Made by a program: the position numbers and the translations under genes. From the NCBI GenBank assembly GCA_029226085.1, contig JAQXXN010000226.1:1-37862 (forward strand): a stretch of DNA of 37,862 bases. The letters run 5' to 3'. The stretch is from Thermoflexaceae bacterium. Its GTDB lineage: Bacteria > Bacillota > Clostridia > Lachnospirales > Lachnospiraceae. This document shows, piece by piece, positions 1 to 8,337 of this stretch; positions within the stretch are counted from its first letter, which is position 1, and the number at the start of each line of letters is the position of its first letter. The notes under the pieces were generated by a model. It ran no database searches. It was not told the DNA's origin and was given only the letters and a program-made list of their open reading frames with translations.

Positions 1-254
1 CGGATGAACCGACGGGGGCTTTAAATAAAAGTGCGGCAGCCGGAGTTATGGAGGAATTTGTGAAGTTAAACCGAGAAGGAACGACCATTCTTCTGGTAAC
101 TCATGACAGCAAGGTAGCCAGTAGATGTAACCGGATTTTGTATCTTCTGGATGGCAGTATTTGTGGGGAACTTAAGCTTGACAGAATGGAAGACGGCATG
201 GAGAGAAAGAGGGAGGAGAAGGTCAATCGGTGGCTGATGGATATGGGATGGTAA
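1..254 (+). CDS. ABC transporter ATP-binding protein, C-terminal part (5' end outside window)
   Basis: The reading frame is open from base 3 and ends with TAA at 252-254, giving the last 83 residues of an ABC ATPase. The fragment opens with the end of Walker B and the D-loop (DEPTGALN) and continues to an H-loop (LLVTHDSKVA). Established knowledge: DEPTGALD-type motifs are typical of MacB/LolD-like ATPases, the family used by bacitracin-type and antimicrobial-peptide ABC systems in Firmicutes. The usual D-loop Asp is Asn here (GALN), a mild variation. The C-terminal tail is charged and ends in VNRWLMDMGW. The partner permease would have to lie upstream, since the next gene downstream is a sensor kinase. 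Confidence 0.85.
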   Translation, partial: DEPTGALNKSAAAGVMEEFVKLNREGTTILLVTHDSKVASRCNRILYLLDGSICGELKLDRMEDGMERKREEKVNRWLMDMGW

Positions 255-305
255 AGTCAGGAAGATTTCCTAGTTAAATTTTTTGATGCAGGATGCAGGA
301 GGTTA

Positions 306-314
306 TGATATAAT
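306..314 (+). promoter_or_regulatory. extended -10 promoter candidate
   Basis: TGATATAAT is a perfect extended -10 (TGn plus TATAAT). The only TTGATG-like -35 (283-288) is 20 bp away, so recognition would rest on the extended -10. It would start a transcript at about 321 that enters the hairpin at 406-470. Confidence 0.5.
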
Positions 315-358
315 ATTTCCATTGAAACGTGTCATTTGCTCAAGAAAGAAGGAAATCC

Positions 359-433
359 ATGGAAAAGACAATGAATGTGTTTTTTTTAAATAAATGTTTG
401 GGTGTAAAAACCGATGTCGTAATATGGCCTTAA
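359..433 (+). CDS. possible 24-residue leader peptide
   Basis: A short ORF starts with ATG after a purine-rich stretch (AAGAAAGAAGGAAA) and ends with TAA at 431-433. The product would be 24 residues, MEKTMNVFFLNK followed by CLGVKTDVVIWP. It is too short to assign by homology. Its position is the argument: the coding sequence runs through the whole left arm of the hairpin at 406-470 and stops in the apical part. A translating ribosome would therefore prevent that hairpin from forming. This is inference; the ORF could equally be chance. Confidence 0.25.
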   Translation: MEKTMNVFFLNKCLGVKTDVVIWP

Positions 434-470
434 GTTTAATTTTGAGGACATATTATGACATCGGTTTTTT
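406..470 (+). terminator. long hairpin terminator or attenuator, possibly bidirectional
   Basis: The left arm at 406-426 (AAAAACCGATGTCG...) pairs with 449-469 (...GACATCGGTTTTT) over 21 bp with one G-U pair. Pairing resumes inside, at 428-433 with 442-447. A T-run follows on the + strand and the matching A-run precedes it, so it could terminate transcription in both directions. Confidence 0.75.
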
Positions 471-539
471 GTCAAATAAGGATATTTGTCCGATATACTA
501 CAATGAGATAATTTCATCTATGGAAGGAGAAACAGTTCC

Positions 540-3158
540 ATGACAGCTTACTTTTTGATAACGACCAGCTTAGCTTTATTAAATCTGATTATACTAATAT
601 TTACGTTTGAAACAAGAAAAATAAATTATTACTTTATGGTTTTGATGCTGCTTATGGTATTGGCAAATAGCGGATATTTATCTATTGCTCTTTCAACGAG
701 TGTCCAAGAAGCGGTTCTTGCAAATAAGCTTTGCTATCTGGGTGGCTGTTTTCTTCCGCTGATTAACGTATTTTTAATATGTGCAATTTGCAATTACAAT
801 GTTTCAGCATGGCTTAGGGCAATTATGTATTCCTATAGTTTTATAGTATATGCAATGGTGCTGACGGTTGGTTTTGATGATTTTTACTATAAGACAGTAT
901 TTCTGGATAGCTATGGTGATGCTTCTGTTTTAGACCATACCTATGGACCGGGTCATGTTTTCTTTTATGTTATATTGTATGGATATATGGTCGTACAGCT
1001 TTTCCTTTTAATCTACAGCATTGTAAAAAAACGTGCTGTTTCCCGAAAGTATTTATGGGCACTAATTCTCATGGAAATATTTAATATCAGCTTGTTTATT
1101 GCAGGACGTACCATTAATCCTGCGATTGAAATCATGCCGGTTGCGTATGTGGTTGATGGCTGGTTTTTGTTGTATGTGTATCAGCGTGGCATGATGTACA
1201 GCATAGAAGATAACATAGTGGCTTCTGTCCGCAAGCAGGAAACTTATGGATATATCATGTTTGACAGTCATCTGAACTATCTGGGATGCAATAGCATGGC
1301 TTTAAAAATATTTCCAAAGCTTTCAGATTGTGTCATTGACTGGTCAATCCGAAATTTTCCGGAACTTAAGGTGCTTTTGGAATGGCTGGAGGACTATTCT
1401 GCAAATGATAGCGGGAATTTTAGCTATGAGTGTGAAGAGAAGCACTATGAATGTCATGTGAAAAAACTCTGGTATCGAAAAAAGGCGCGGGGCTATATGC
1501 TGGAATTGCGGGAAGATACGGATAAGTGGAAGTACATGAATTTACTGTTATCGTATAATTCTGAACTGGAAAGGGCAAAGGAAGAAGCCGAAAACGCCAA
1601 TCGTGCAAAATCACAATTCCTTGCCAGAATGTCTCATGAAATCCGGACACCGGTGAATGCCGTGATGGGAATGAATGAGATGATTCTTCGGGAAAGCAGT
1701 GAGGAAAGTGTCAGAAGTTACGCACAGGATATCAAAAATTCTTCTGCAGAACTTCTCAATCTGATTAATGAGATACTGGATTCTTCCAAGATAGAATCCG
1801 GAAAGATGGAAATAACAGAAGGAAATTATGAGATTGGAAGCCTTTTGAATGATTTATATAACATGATTCAAGTCAGGGCAAAAGAAAAAGGCCTGAATTT
1901 AATATTTGATATTGACCTTTCTATTCCGGTGGAATATTATGGAGATGACAGGAAAATAAGACAAGTACTGCTAAATCTCCTTACCAATGCGGTAAAATAT
2001 ACCGTTCAGGGAACGGTAACATTGAAAGTAAGATGCAGGATGGAAGGAGAAAATGCAACCCTTCACTATTCAGTAAAAGATACCGGTATCGGAATCCAGA
2101 AAGAAGACATGGAAAAGATTTATGATGCCTTTGCGCGGGTGGACACGGTAAAGAACCGGGATGTGGAAGGAACGGGTCTTGGTATGAATATCGTCCGGCA
2201 GTTTTTAAAGTTAATGGGAAGTGAATTGCAGATACAGAGTGAATATGAAAAGGGAAGTGAATTTTCTTTTGATATTGTACAGAAGATTGTCAATGAAAAA
2301 CCACTTGGAGATTTTCGCGACAGATTTTCTGTAACGCTGGATGAAGACAGGTATCAGCCGGGCTATCTTGCACCGGAAGCAAAAATACTGATTGTGGATG
2401 ATTATCAGATGAACCGTAAGGTATTTAAAGGTCTTCTGAAACCAACACAGATACAGGTATATGAGGCGGAAAGCGGAAGAGAGTGTCTGAATATGTTAAA
2501 GGTACAATCGATTGATCTTGTTTTTCTGGATCACATTATGCAGGAAATGGATGGCATAGAGACTCTTCATGTGATAAAAGAAAATAAACTGTGTGAAAAT
2601 GTTCCAATAATCATGCTCACGGCAAATGCCATCGTAGGTGACCGGGAGAAGTATCTCAATGAGGGATTTGATGATTTCCTTTCCAAACCGATTATACCGG
2701 AGAAACTGGATAAAATGATTTTACATTACTTACCGGGAAAATGCATCGTGAACAAAGACTCGGTTGAAACAGAAGCACAATTACCAAAGAAACAGGAAAA
2801 TCAATTGGAACAGTTACGGAAAAGACTGCCGGAAATTAATTTTGAAACCGGTCTTGCAACCTGTTGTCAGGATGAGGATTTTTATCTGGAATTATTGAAA
2901 GATTTTACGGAGCTTTCAATGAAAGAGGAATTAACAAAATATAATCAGGACAAGGACTATAAAAATTATTGTATTCGTATCCATGGATTTAAAAATAATG
3001 CATATTCCATAGGTGCAAAGACAATGGGCGATCTGGCATATGAAATGGAAAAACTCACCAGGGAAAGATTCCCGGAAGAAGTAAATCTTCTGCGAAAATA
3101 TCTTTTTGAGCAATATGACAACGTCTGCCGCATATATAATGAGATAACAAGACAGTAA
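540..3158 (+). CDS. membrane hybrid histidine kinase with REC and C-terminal Hpt domains
   Basis: This 872-residue sensor has seven predicted membrane helices in about residues 1-215 (HisKA_7TM type). A PAS-like segment (about 235-330) and a short coiled coil follow. The HisKA domain carries phospho-acceptor His366 in [12 protein letters not shown], and the HATPase domain has N and G boxes ([21 protein letters not shown]). The receiver domain has acidic pair D620/D621, phospho-Asp664 ([11 protein letters not shown]) and Lys716. A C-terminal Hpt domain has candidate His815 ([14 protein letters not shown]). All elements of a His-Asp-His relay are present, but no output domain is. ATG 540 follows AAGGAGA. 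The next gene, 31 nt downstream, ends in a REC domain and is the obvious candidate for the terminal phospho-acceptor (inference). The input signal is unknown. Confidence 0.9.
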   Translation: MTAYFLITTSLALLNLIILIFTFETRKINYYFMVLMLLMVLANSGYLSIALSTSVQEAVLANKLCYLGGCFLPLINVFLICAICNYNVSAWLRAIMYSYSFIVYAMVLTVGFDDFYYKTVFLDSYGDASVLDHTYGPGHVFFYVILYGYMVVQLFLLIYSIVKKRAVSRKYLWALILMEIFNISLFIAGRTINPAIEIMPVAYVVDGWFLLYVYQRGMMYSIEDNIVASVRKQETYGYIMFDSHLNYLGCNSMALKIFPKLSDCVIDWSIRNFPELKVLLEWLEDYSANDSGNFSYECEEKHYECHVKKLWYRKKARGYMLELREDTDKWKYMNLLLSYNSELERAKEEAENANRAKSQFLARMSHEIRTPVNAVMGMNEMILRESSEESVRSYAQDIKNSSAELLNLINEILDSSKIESGKMEITEGNYEIGSLLNDLYNMIQVRAKEKGLNLIFDIDLSIPVEYYGDDRKIRQVLLNLLTNAVKYTVQGTVTLKVRCRMEGENATLHYSVKDTGIGIQKEDMEKIYDAFARVDTVKNRDVEGTGLGMNIVRQFLKLMGSELQIQSEYEKGSEFSFDIVQKIVNEKPLGDFRDRFSVTLDEDRYQPGYLAPEAKILIVDDYQMNRKVFKGLLKPTQIQVYEAESGRECLNMLKVQSIDLVFLDHIMQEMDGIETLHVIKENKLCENVPIIMLTANAIVGDREKYLNEGFDDFLSKPIIPEKLDKMILHYLPGKCIVNKDSVETEAQLPKKQENQLEQLRKRLPEINFETGLATCCQDEDFYLELLKDFTELSMKEELTKYNQDKDYKNYCIRIHGFKNNAYSIGAKTMGDLAYEMEKLTRERFPEEVNLLRKYLFEQYDNVCRIYNEITRQ

Positions 3159-3189
3159 AAGAATAACAAGTGGACTGGGGTGACCTATA

Positions 3190-6100
3190 GTGAAAGATAC
3201 GATAAGAAAAGGAATCATTGTGATTGTGGGAATTGTATTAAATGTTCTGGGAAGGATGGCAGCAGCCGGGCTGGAACTTCCAATATGGTTTGACATGATT
3301 GGAACCATTCTTGCATCTTATTTTGTGGGGATATGGGGTGGCGTGATTGCCGGCCTGTTTAACAATTTGATTTCAAGCTTTTATGATGTGACTGCGCTGG
3401 TGTATTCTCTGACAAGTCTGATAGCAGCATGCATGATGTATCTTTTTATCAAAAAGGGTTATATGAATAATTTGTTAAAGGCAGTTGTTTCAAGCTTCTG
3501 GCTTGGAATCATCTGTACTGTTGTTTCTACTCCATTAAATCTTATTTTTTATAACGGTTATTCCGGAAATGTATGGGGAGATACTCTTGTTGACATGTTG
3601 AAATGGCATGATGCTCCGGACGTGATAGCGGCACTTTCGGGAGAAGCGGTTGTGGAAATCGTGGATAAGCAGATTTGTGTAATGGTTGCATATCTGGTTA
3701 TTTATCTTGTCAGCCGGCTGAAAAAAGAAAAAGGAAACCGGAAACAGAAGGTTGCGATGATTCTTGTCGTGGGAATCATGGCCTCGTTATTCATGAATCC
3801 TCTTTATTCACAGGCTGCACAAATCAATTTTTACGTGGATAATTTTGTTGAGAAAATATACGACAATACAAACGGTATGGTTTCCTCGGAAGCAAATGTT
3901 ATCTGCGAGACGAATGACGGATATATATGGATAGGAAGTTACGCCGGACTTACCAGATATGACGGAAATGAATTTGAATTTGTGCGTGAAGGCGGACTTG
4001 TTAATGTTGTTGGGATGATGACCGACAGCAAGGGAAGGCTTTGGATTGGAACGAATGATGCAGGAATCGCAAGATATGAGAATGGAAAGTATACCTATTT
4101 TACCAGTGAAGATGGGCTCCCTTCGAATTCCATCCGTTGTTTTGCGGAAGATGAAAATGGAAATGTCTATGTAGGAACAAGTGATAAAATATGTAAGTTT
4201 GACATGGATGATACCATTGAAATCATAAACCGGGATATTACGTTTGCAAAAGCAATGGAAGTATATCAGAACATGCTGGTTGTAGTAGATAATAAGGGCG
4301 GTCTCCATGCGATAGATGATAGGAAACAGTTGGAGATAGAGAGTGCCATGGCAAAAGAAAAATTTTACTATTGTCTGGCATTGACTTCCAAGGGCCTCAT
4401 GGCAGGAACTGAGACAGGAGAACTCTTGGTACTGGATATTTCAGAGAATGGACTTTTCGTAAAAGAACAGACGGAAATTCCGGCAAATCAGATATCGGCA
4501 GTCTTTGAGGACAGCAAAAACCGTATCTGGGTAGCTACGGAGTCCGACTTTGGTTATCTTGATTCCAATGGCACTTATCAGAAAATGCATTATGATGGTT
4601 TTGATTCATCCATTGTCTGTTTTCATGAGGATTATCAGGGAAATATCTGGGTAGCGTCAAACCGTTATGGTGTTATGAAACTGTCAGAAAGTTCCTTTGT
4701 TAATTTATTTGAAAAGGCAGGTATCGAAAAAGAGTCTGTCAATGCAGTAACCTACTATGACGGTGATTATTATTGCTGTATGGATGACGGACTTACGATT
4801 CTTGATGGCAAAGACTTGACTAGGAAAACCAATCCGATTTCAGAAATGGTGGAAGGTTACAGAGTTCGTTCTATATATACGGATTCGAAAAATCGTTTAT
4901 GGTTATGTACCTATAGCGGGCTGTTTTGTTATGATGAACAGAACGGAATCAGTTCTTTTCGCTTGGAATTCCATGACATTACCAGTGAACGTTTCCGGTG
5001 TATTACAGAGTTAAAGGATGGAACGATTGCCACGGGAACTGCGGATGGAATTAATTTCATCAAGGATGGTAGAGTAACGGGAACGCTGACCGCAAAAGAC
5101 GGTCTTGCCAATACCCAGATTCTGTCCATTGTGGAAGGAATGGATGGAACGGTATGGGCAGGCAGTGACGGAAGTGGAATTTATCTTATTTCAAACGGGA
5201 AACTAATCGGAAACTATACGGTTGAGGATGGTTTGTCCTCGAATATTATTTTAAGAATCATACCTCATGAGGATGGATATTTCATTGTAACCAGTAATGC
5301 ATTGTGTCATGTTGATTTGGATGGAACAATCCGAAGACTTGAGAGTTTCCCGTATTTTAATAATTACGATATTATAATCGATGGTGAAACTGCTTATGTA
5401 ACCTGTAGTGCCGGTCTGTATGAGGTGGAACTTTCAGAACTCTGCGAAGACACCAATGAACAGTTTCGGTATTATGGTGCAGGAGAGGGATTATTCTCGG
5501 GACTTAATGCAAATTCCTGGAATTATGTTTCAAGTGACGGAAGGCTTTATCTTTGCAGTAACAATGGAGTGATTATTTTTAATAACCGCGGTGAGAAAAC
5601 AGATGAGGACATGAAATATGGAATCGTTTCCTTTGAATGTGATGGAACACAACTGGAAATGGAGGATGATAATCATTTTGTGGTTCCTTCCGATGCAAAA
5701 AATATTTCGCTCTATGCATCGGTAAGAAATTATGCATTTACGGATGTTAAAGTGCGTTTCTTCATCAAAGAACTTGAGGATACACCAAAGATTTGCAGCT
5801 GGGACGAAATGGAACCGATTAAGCTTTACAAACCGGACTTGTCAGAATATCATGTGTGTCTGCAAATACTGGATGCTTCCGGTGAAAACATCCTGCAGGA
5901 AACAGTATATACGGTCAGTAAGGAAACACAGAAATGGGAAAAACCAGCATTTAAGACCTATCTTGTGATTGTGTGTATTGAGATTTCCCTGTTTACAATT
6001 ATCAGTATTGTAATCATGATTCTTTTTATCGTAAGAAAGAATGAACTGGAAAAGCTTCAGATTGATCTTGAAAACAAGGTGAAAGAACAGACGGGTGAGC

Positions 6101-7089
6101 TGGTACAAAAACAGCAGACCATAAAGGAACTTTTCATACAAACCGTTACTGCACTTAGTGAAGCGGTGGATGCCAAGGACCGGTATACCAGTGGACATTC
6201 AAAGCGGGTTGCCGAGTATTCGCGAATGATTGCAGCAAGAATGGGGAAAAGTAAGGAAGAACAGGAAGAAATATATCGTGCCGGTCTGTTACATGATGTG
6301 GGAAAAATCCGTATTCCGAATGAAATCATTAATAAACCGGGAAGACTTACGGATGAAGAATACAATATCATCAAAATCCATCCGGTAACGGGATATCATA
6401 TTTTAAGGGGAATATCAGGCAGTAACCTGATTGCCATTGCTGCCAAATATCATCATGAAAGATATGACGGAAAGGGATATCCAAATGGACTGACTGGGGA
6501 AAAAATACCGGAAGCGGCAAGGATTCTTGGAATTGCGGATGCATATGATGCCATGACAAGTAATCGAAGCTATCGTGATGCACTGCCACAGGACGTTGTA
6601 AGAGGTGAGATTGAAAAAGGAAAGGGAACCCAGTTTGATCCTGAAATTGCGGATATCATGCTGCAAATGATTGATGAAGACAAGGATTATTCCCTGAAAC
6701 AGGAAGAGTTTACTCATAAAAAGATTCTTGCAGTAGATGATGAGGCTATGAATAATAAAATTATCATGCATATCATGAAAGATGAACCGATGTATGAAAT
6801 TGTTCCGGCAGGCAGCGGAAGAGAAGCATTGGAAATTCTTGAACAGCAGTCCTTCGATCTGATTTTGCTGGATGTGAAAATGCCTGAAATGGATGGTCTG
6901 GAAACGCTCCGGCACATACGGAAGAAATATCAGACCCCGGTTGTTCTTATGACGGCGGATAAAACCCTTGATGCGTCAATTGAATTTTCCGAACTGGGAT
7001 GTGATGATTATATTACAAAACCATTTCTGCCACTCCTTATGAAGGAGATTATTCATAACATGACGGAAAGGACGAATATAAAGGACTAA
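3190..7089 (+). CDS. ECF-S-like membrane / beta-propeller / HD-GYP / REC fusion protein, probable c-di-GMP phosphodiesterase
   Basis: A 1299-residue protein starting at GTG after GGGGTGA. Residues 1-175 are a multi-helix membrane region resembling the substrate-binding S component of ECF transporters (FDMIGTILASYFVGIWGG...). After another hydrophobic segment come about 560 residues of two-component-regulator propeller repeats (IWIGSYAGLTRYDG, LWIGTNDAGIARY, VWAGSDGSGIYLI). A Y_Y_Y-like domain, a membrane helix (about 923-948) and a coiled coil follow. The HD-GYP domain has HD at 1035-1036 (LLHDVGK), HHE at 1088 and GYP. The terminal receiver has D1183/D1184, D1228 and K1277. HD-GYP domains hydrolyse cyclic-di-GMP, and the motif residues look intact. 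The phosphorelay kinase immediately upstream probably phosphorylates D1228 (inference). REC at the C-terminus, rather than in front of HD-GYP, is unusual. Confidence 0.88.
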   Translation: MKDTIRKGIIVIVGIVLNVLGRMAAAGLELPIWFDMIGTILASYFVGIWGGVIAGLFNNLISSFYDVTALVYSLTSLIAACMMYLFIKKGYMNNLLKAVVSSFWLGIICTVVSTPLNLIFYNGYSGNVWGDTLVDMLKWHDAPDVIAALSGEAVVEIVDKQICVMVAYLVIYLVSRLKKEKGNRKQKVAMILVVGIMASLFMNPLYSQAAQINFYVDNFVEKIYDNTNGMVSSEANVICETNDGYIWIGSYAGLTRYDGNEFEFVREGGLVNVVGMMTDSKGRLWIGTNDAGIARYENGKYTYFTSEDGLPSNSIRCFAEDENGNVYVGTSDKICKFDMDDTIEIINRDITFAKAMEVYQNMLVVVDNKGGLHAIDDRKQLEIESAMAKEKFYYCLALTSKGLMAGTETGELLVLDISENGLFVKEQTEIPANQISAVFEDSKNRIWVATESDFGYLDSNGTYQKMHYDGFDSSIVCFHEDYQGNIWVASNRYGVMKLSESSFVNLFEKAGIEKESVNAVTYYDGDYYCCMDDGLTILDGKDLTRKTNPISEMVEGYRVRSIYTDSKNRLWLCTYSGLFCYDEQNGISSFRLEFHDITSERFRCITELKDGTIATGTADGINFIKDGRVTGTLTAKDGLANTQILSIVEGMDGTVWAGSDGSGIYLISNGKLIGNYTVEDGLSSNIILRIIPHEDGYFIVTSNALCHVDLDGTIRRLESFPYFNNYDIIIDGETAYVTCSAGLYEVELSELCEDTNEQFRYYGAGEGLFSGLNANSWNYVSSDGRLYLCSNNGVIIFNNRGEKTDEDMKYGIVSFECDGTQLEMEDDNHFVVPSDAKNISLYASVRNYAFTDVKVRFFIKELEDTPKICSWDEMEPIKLYKPDLSEYHVCLQILDASGENILQETVYTVSKETQKWEKPAFKTYLVIVCIEISLFTIISIVIMILFIVRKNELEKLQIDLENKVKEQTGELVQKQQTIKELFIQTVTALSEAVDAKDRYTSGHSKRVAEYSRMIAARMGKSKEEQEEIYRAGLLHDVGKIRIPNEIINKPGRLTDEEYNIIKIHPVTGYHILRGISGSNLIAIAAKYHHERYDGKGYPNGLTGEKIPEAARILGIADAYDAMTSNRSYRDALPQDVVRGEIEKGKGTQFDPEIADIMLQMIDEDKDYSLKQEEFTHKKILAVDDEAMNNKIIMHIMKDEPMYEIVPAGSGREALEILEQQSFDLILLDVKMPEMDGLETLRHIRKKYQTPVVLMTADKTLDASIEFSELGCDDYITKPFLPLLMKEIIHNMTERTNIKD

Positions 7090-7130
7090 TTCTTTTAAGA
7101 GAAAATTTATGAGCATTTTATTCCGTATGG

Positions 7131-7139
7131 TGTTATAAT
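7131..7139 (+). promoter_or_regulatory. extended -10 promoter for lgt
   Basis: TGTTATAAT lies 35 bp before the lgt start. No good -35 is visible, as is common for extended -10 promoters. It suggests lgt is transcribed independently of the signalling pair. Confidence 0.6.
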
Positions 7140-7173
7140 GAAACGTATGATTATATAAAGAAAGGATTTTCAT

Positions 7174-7947
7174 ATGCATAACGAACTTTTTACAATCGGA
7201 CCGTTTACAATCTACGGATACGGATTAATGATTGCAATCGGAATTCTGGCTGCTTATTTAAACACGGAACGTCTTGCCAGGAAGGCGGGACTAGACCAGA
7301 CACCGGTGTTTAATATTTTAATTGTGGGTGTTGTTTCCGGTATTCTTGGAGCTAAAATTCTGTATTATATTACTACCATAGATGAAATTATAGCCAATCC
7401 CCGACTATTACTGGATTTTACTGCCGGATTTGTTGTGTATGGCGGTGTTATTGCGGGAATTGTTGCGGCAGCCATATACTGTAGGAAAAAGGGACTGGAA
7501 TTTTTTAAGTATTTAGACTGTGCGGCACCTTCCATTGCACTGGCGCAGGGATTTGGACGTATCGGATGTTTTCTGGCAGGATGCTGTTACGGTACACCAA
7601 TGGATTCGCCAATTTCCATAACCTTTACCCATTCGGCTTACGCACCGAATAATATACCGTTATTCCCTTCCCAGATTGTTTCCAGTGTATTTGATTTTCT
7701 GCATTTTGGAATTTTGTGCCTCTTATTTAAGTACAATAAACAGCCTGGAAGAATTGGCGCATTTTATCTTATCTTTTATAGTATTGGGCGTTTTATTATT
7801 GAATTTTTCCGTGGAGACCTGGAACGAGGAAGTGTTGGGGCATTGTCGACTTCGCAGTTTATCTCCATATTTGTGGCAATTGCAGGAATTATATTGCTGA
7901 TTTGCCTCGGTCAAAAGGGAAAAACAGCTGAGGAAAAAGGTAAATAA
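7174..7947 (+). CDS. lgt: prolipoprotein diacylglyceryl transferase
   Basis: A 257-residue multi-pass membrane protein, normal length for the family. Lgt moves the diacylglyceryl group of phosphatidylglycerol onto the lipobox cysteine of prolipoproteins at the outer face of the cytoplasmic membrane. The Lgt signature is clear at about residues 127-141 (GFGRIGCFLAGCCYG). The N-terminal YGYGLMIAIG, VYGGVIAG and the later GRFIIEFFRGD motifs are also typical. The ATG follows AAAGGA. It has its own extended -10 promoter. A potential client in the window is the lipoprotein at 35761, although Lgt serves all lipoproteins of the cell. Confidence 0.96.
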   Translation: MHNELFTIGPFTIYGYGLMIAIGILAAYLNTERLARKAGLDQTPVFNILIVGVVSGILGAKILYYITTIDEIIANPRLLLDFTAGFVVYGGVIAGIVAAAIYCRKKGLEFFKYLDCAAPSIALAQGFGRIGCFLAGCCYGTPMDSPISITFTHSAYAPNNIPLFPSQIVSSVFDFLHFGILCLLFKYNKQPGRIGAFYLIFYSIGRFIIEFFRGDLERGSVGALSTSQFISIFVAIAGIILLICLGQKGKTAEEKGK

Positions 7948-7948
7948 C

Positions 7949-7977
7949 TTGACAGAGAATTATTTTATATGTATACT
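7949..7977 (+). promoter_or_regulatory. near-consensus sigma-A promoter
   Basis: TTGACA (7949-7954), a 17-bp spacer and TATACT (7972-7977) make one of the best-matching promoters in the window. It starts four bases after the lgt stop codon, with a predicted transcript start near 7984. It drives the short unit that ends at the hairpin at 8188-8219. Confidence 0.85.
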
Positions 7978-8008
7978 TTAGAAAAGAATTACAATGAATT
8001 TTAGGAGA

Positions 8009-8146
8009 ATGTTGCATGTTAAGTGTGCTTGTAATGGAGAAAATTGCAAAATAAATATTGCAAGGGTGATTTTTGGCTGTATGCCAGAAGTCTGCCCGTT
8101 TGCTGACAGCTTGTCTGCTCAGCATTTTCGCCTTACAATCGCTTAA
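8009..8146 (+). CDS. possible 45-residue cysteine-rich small protein
   Basis: A short ORF between a strong promoter and a terminator encodes 45 residues with five cysteines (KCACNGENCK near the N-terminus, then GCMPEVCP). The SD-like AGGAG at 8003-8007 is very close to ATG 8009. TTG 8012 in the same frame, or ATG 8016 in another frame (a 12-residue peptide), are better spaced. It could be a micro-protein, or the transcript could be a non-coding RNA in which the ORF is accidental. I do not recognise the sequence. The surrounding RNA also holds small hairpins (GGC/GCC at 8084-8094, GCTGAC...TCAGC near 8102-8123). Confidence 0.3.
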   Translation: MLHVKCACNGENCKINIARVIFGCMPEVCPFADSLSAQHFRLTIA

Positions 8147-8187
8147 TATTGTGGTATGTCTTTTGGTAATATTCCTGTAAATGATAT

Positions 8188-8219
8188 AAGCATGGCTGTC
8201 TGGCTGTGCTTTTATTTTT
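8188..8219 (+). terminator. rho-independent terminator of the short unit
   Basis: AAGCATGGCT (8188-8197), loop GTCT, GGCTGTGCTT (8202-8211): a 10-bp stem with three G-U pairs, then TTATTTTT. It closes the roughly 205-230-nt transcript that starts near 7984. Confidence 0.65.
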
Positions 8220-8250
8220 GGGAAAATGGAAATTGATAATCATATGTATG

Positions 8251-8290
8251 AAAACCATGGTATTTTATGCTCTTAGGCACCATGGTTTTT
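8251..8290 (+). terminator. second hairpin terminator upstream of the MutS2-like gene
   Basis: AAAACCATGGT (8251-8261) pairs with ACCATGGTTTTT (8279-8290). The stem is 11 bp and ends in a T-run. With the hairpin at 8188-8219 it makes a double stop before the next gene, or a conditional attenuator for it. The A-rich left flank would also allow it to work from the minus strand. Confidence 0.7.
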
Positions 8291-8337
8291 GTATTTTATG
8301 GAGTAAAAGGTTAAGAATGAAAAAGGAGAATATCAGG

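Noticed and set aside
5842-6198. Long antisense ORF within the HD-GYP gene
   Set aside because: It lies opposite a conserved coding region, has no ribosome site and shows no recognisable protein features. The same reasoning applies to the other antisense ORFs over conserved genes.
7984-8187. Known riboswitch or house-keeping RNA (6S, SRP, tmRNA, RNase P)
   Set aside because: None of the sequence motifs I know for these classes was found, so it is left unassigned.
8206-8337. N-terminal extension of the MutS2-like protein from GTG 8206
   Set aside because: It would translate through two terminator hairpins, lacks a ribosome site, and does not resemble MutS2; ATG 8338 has a proper SD.
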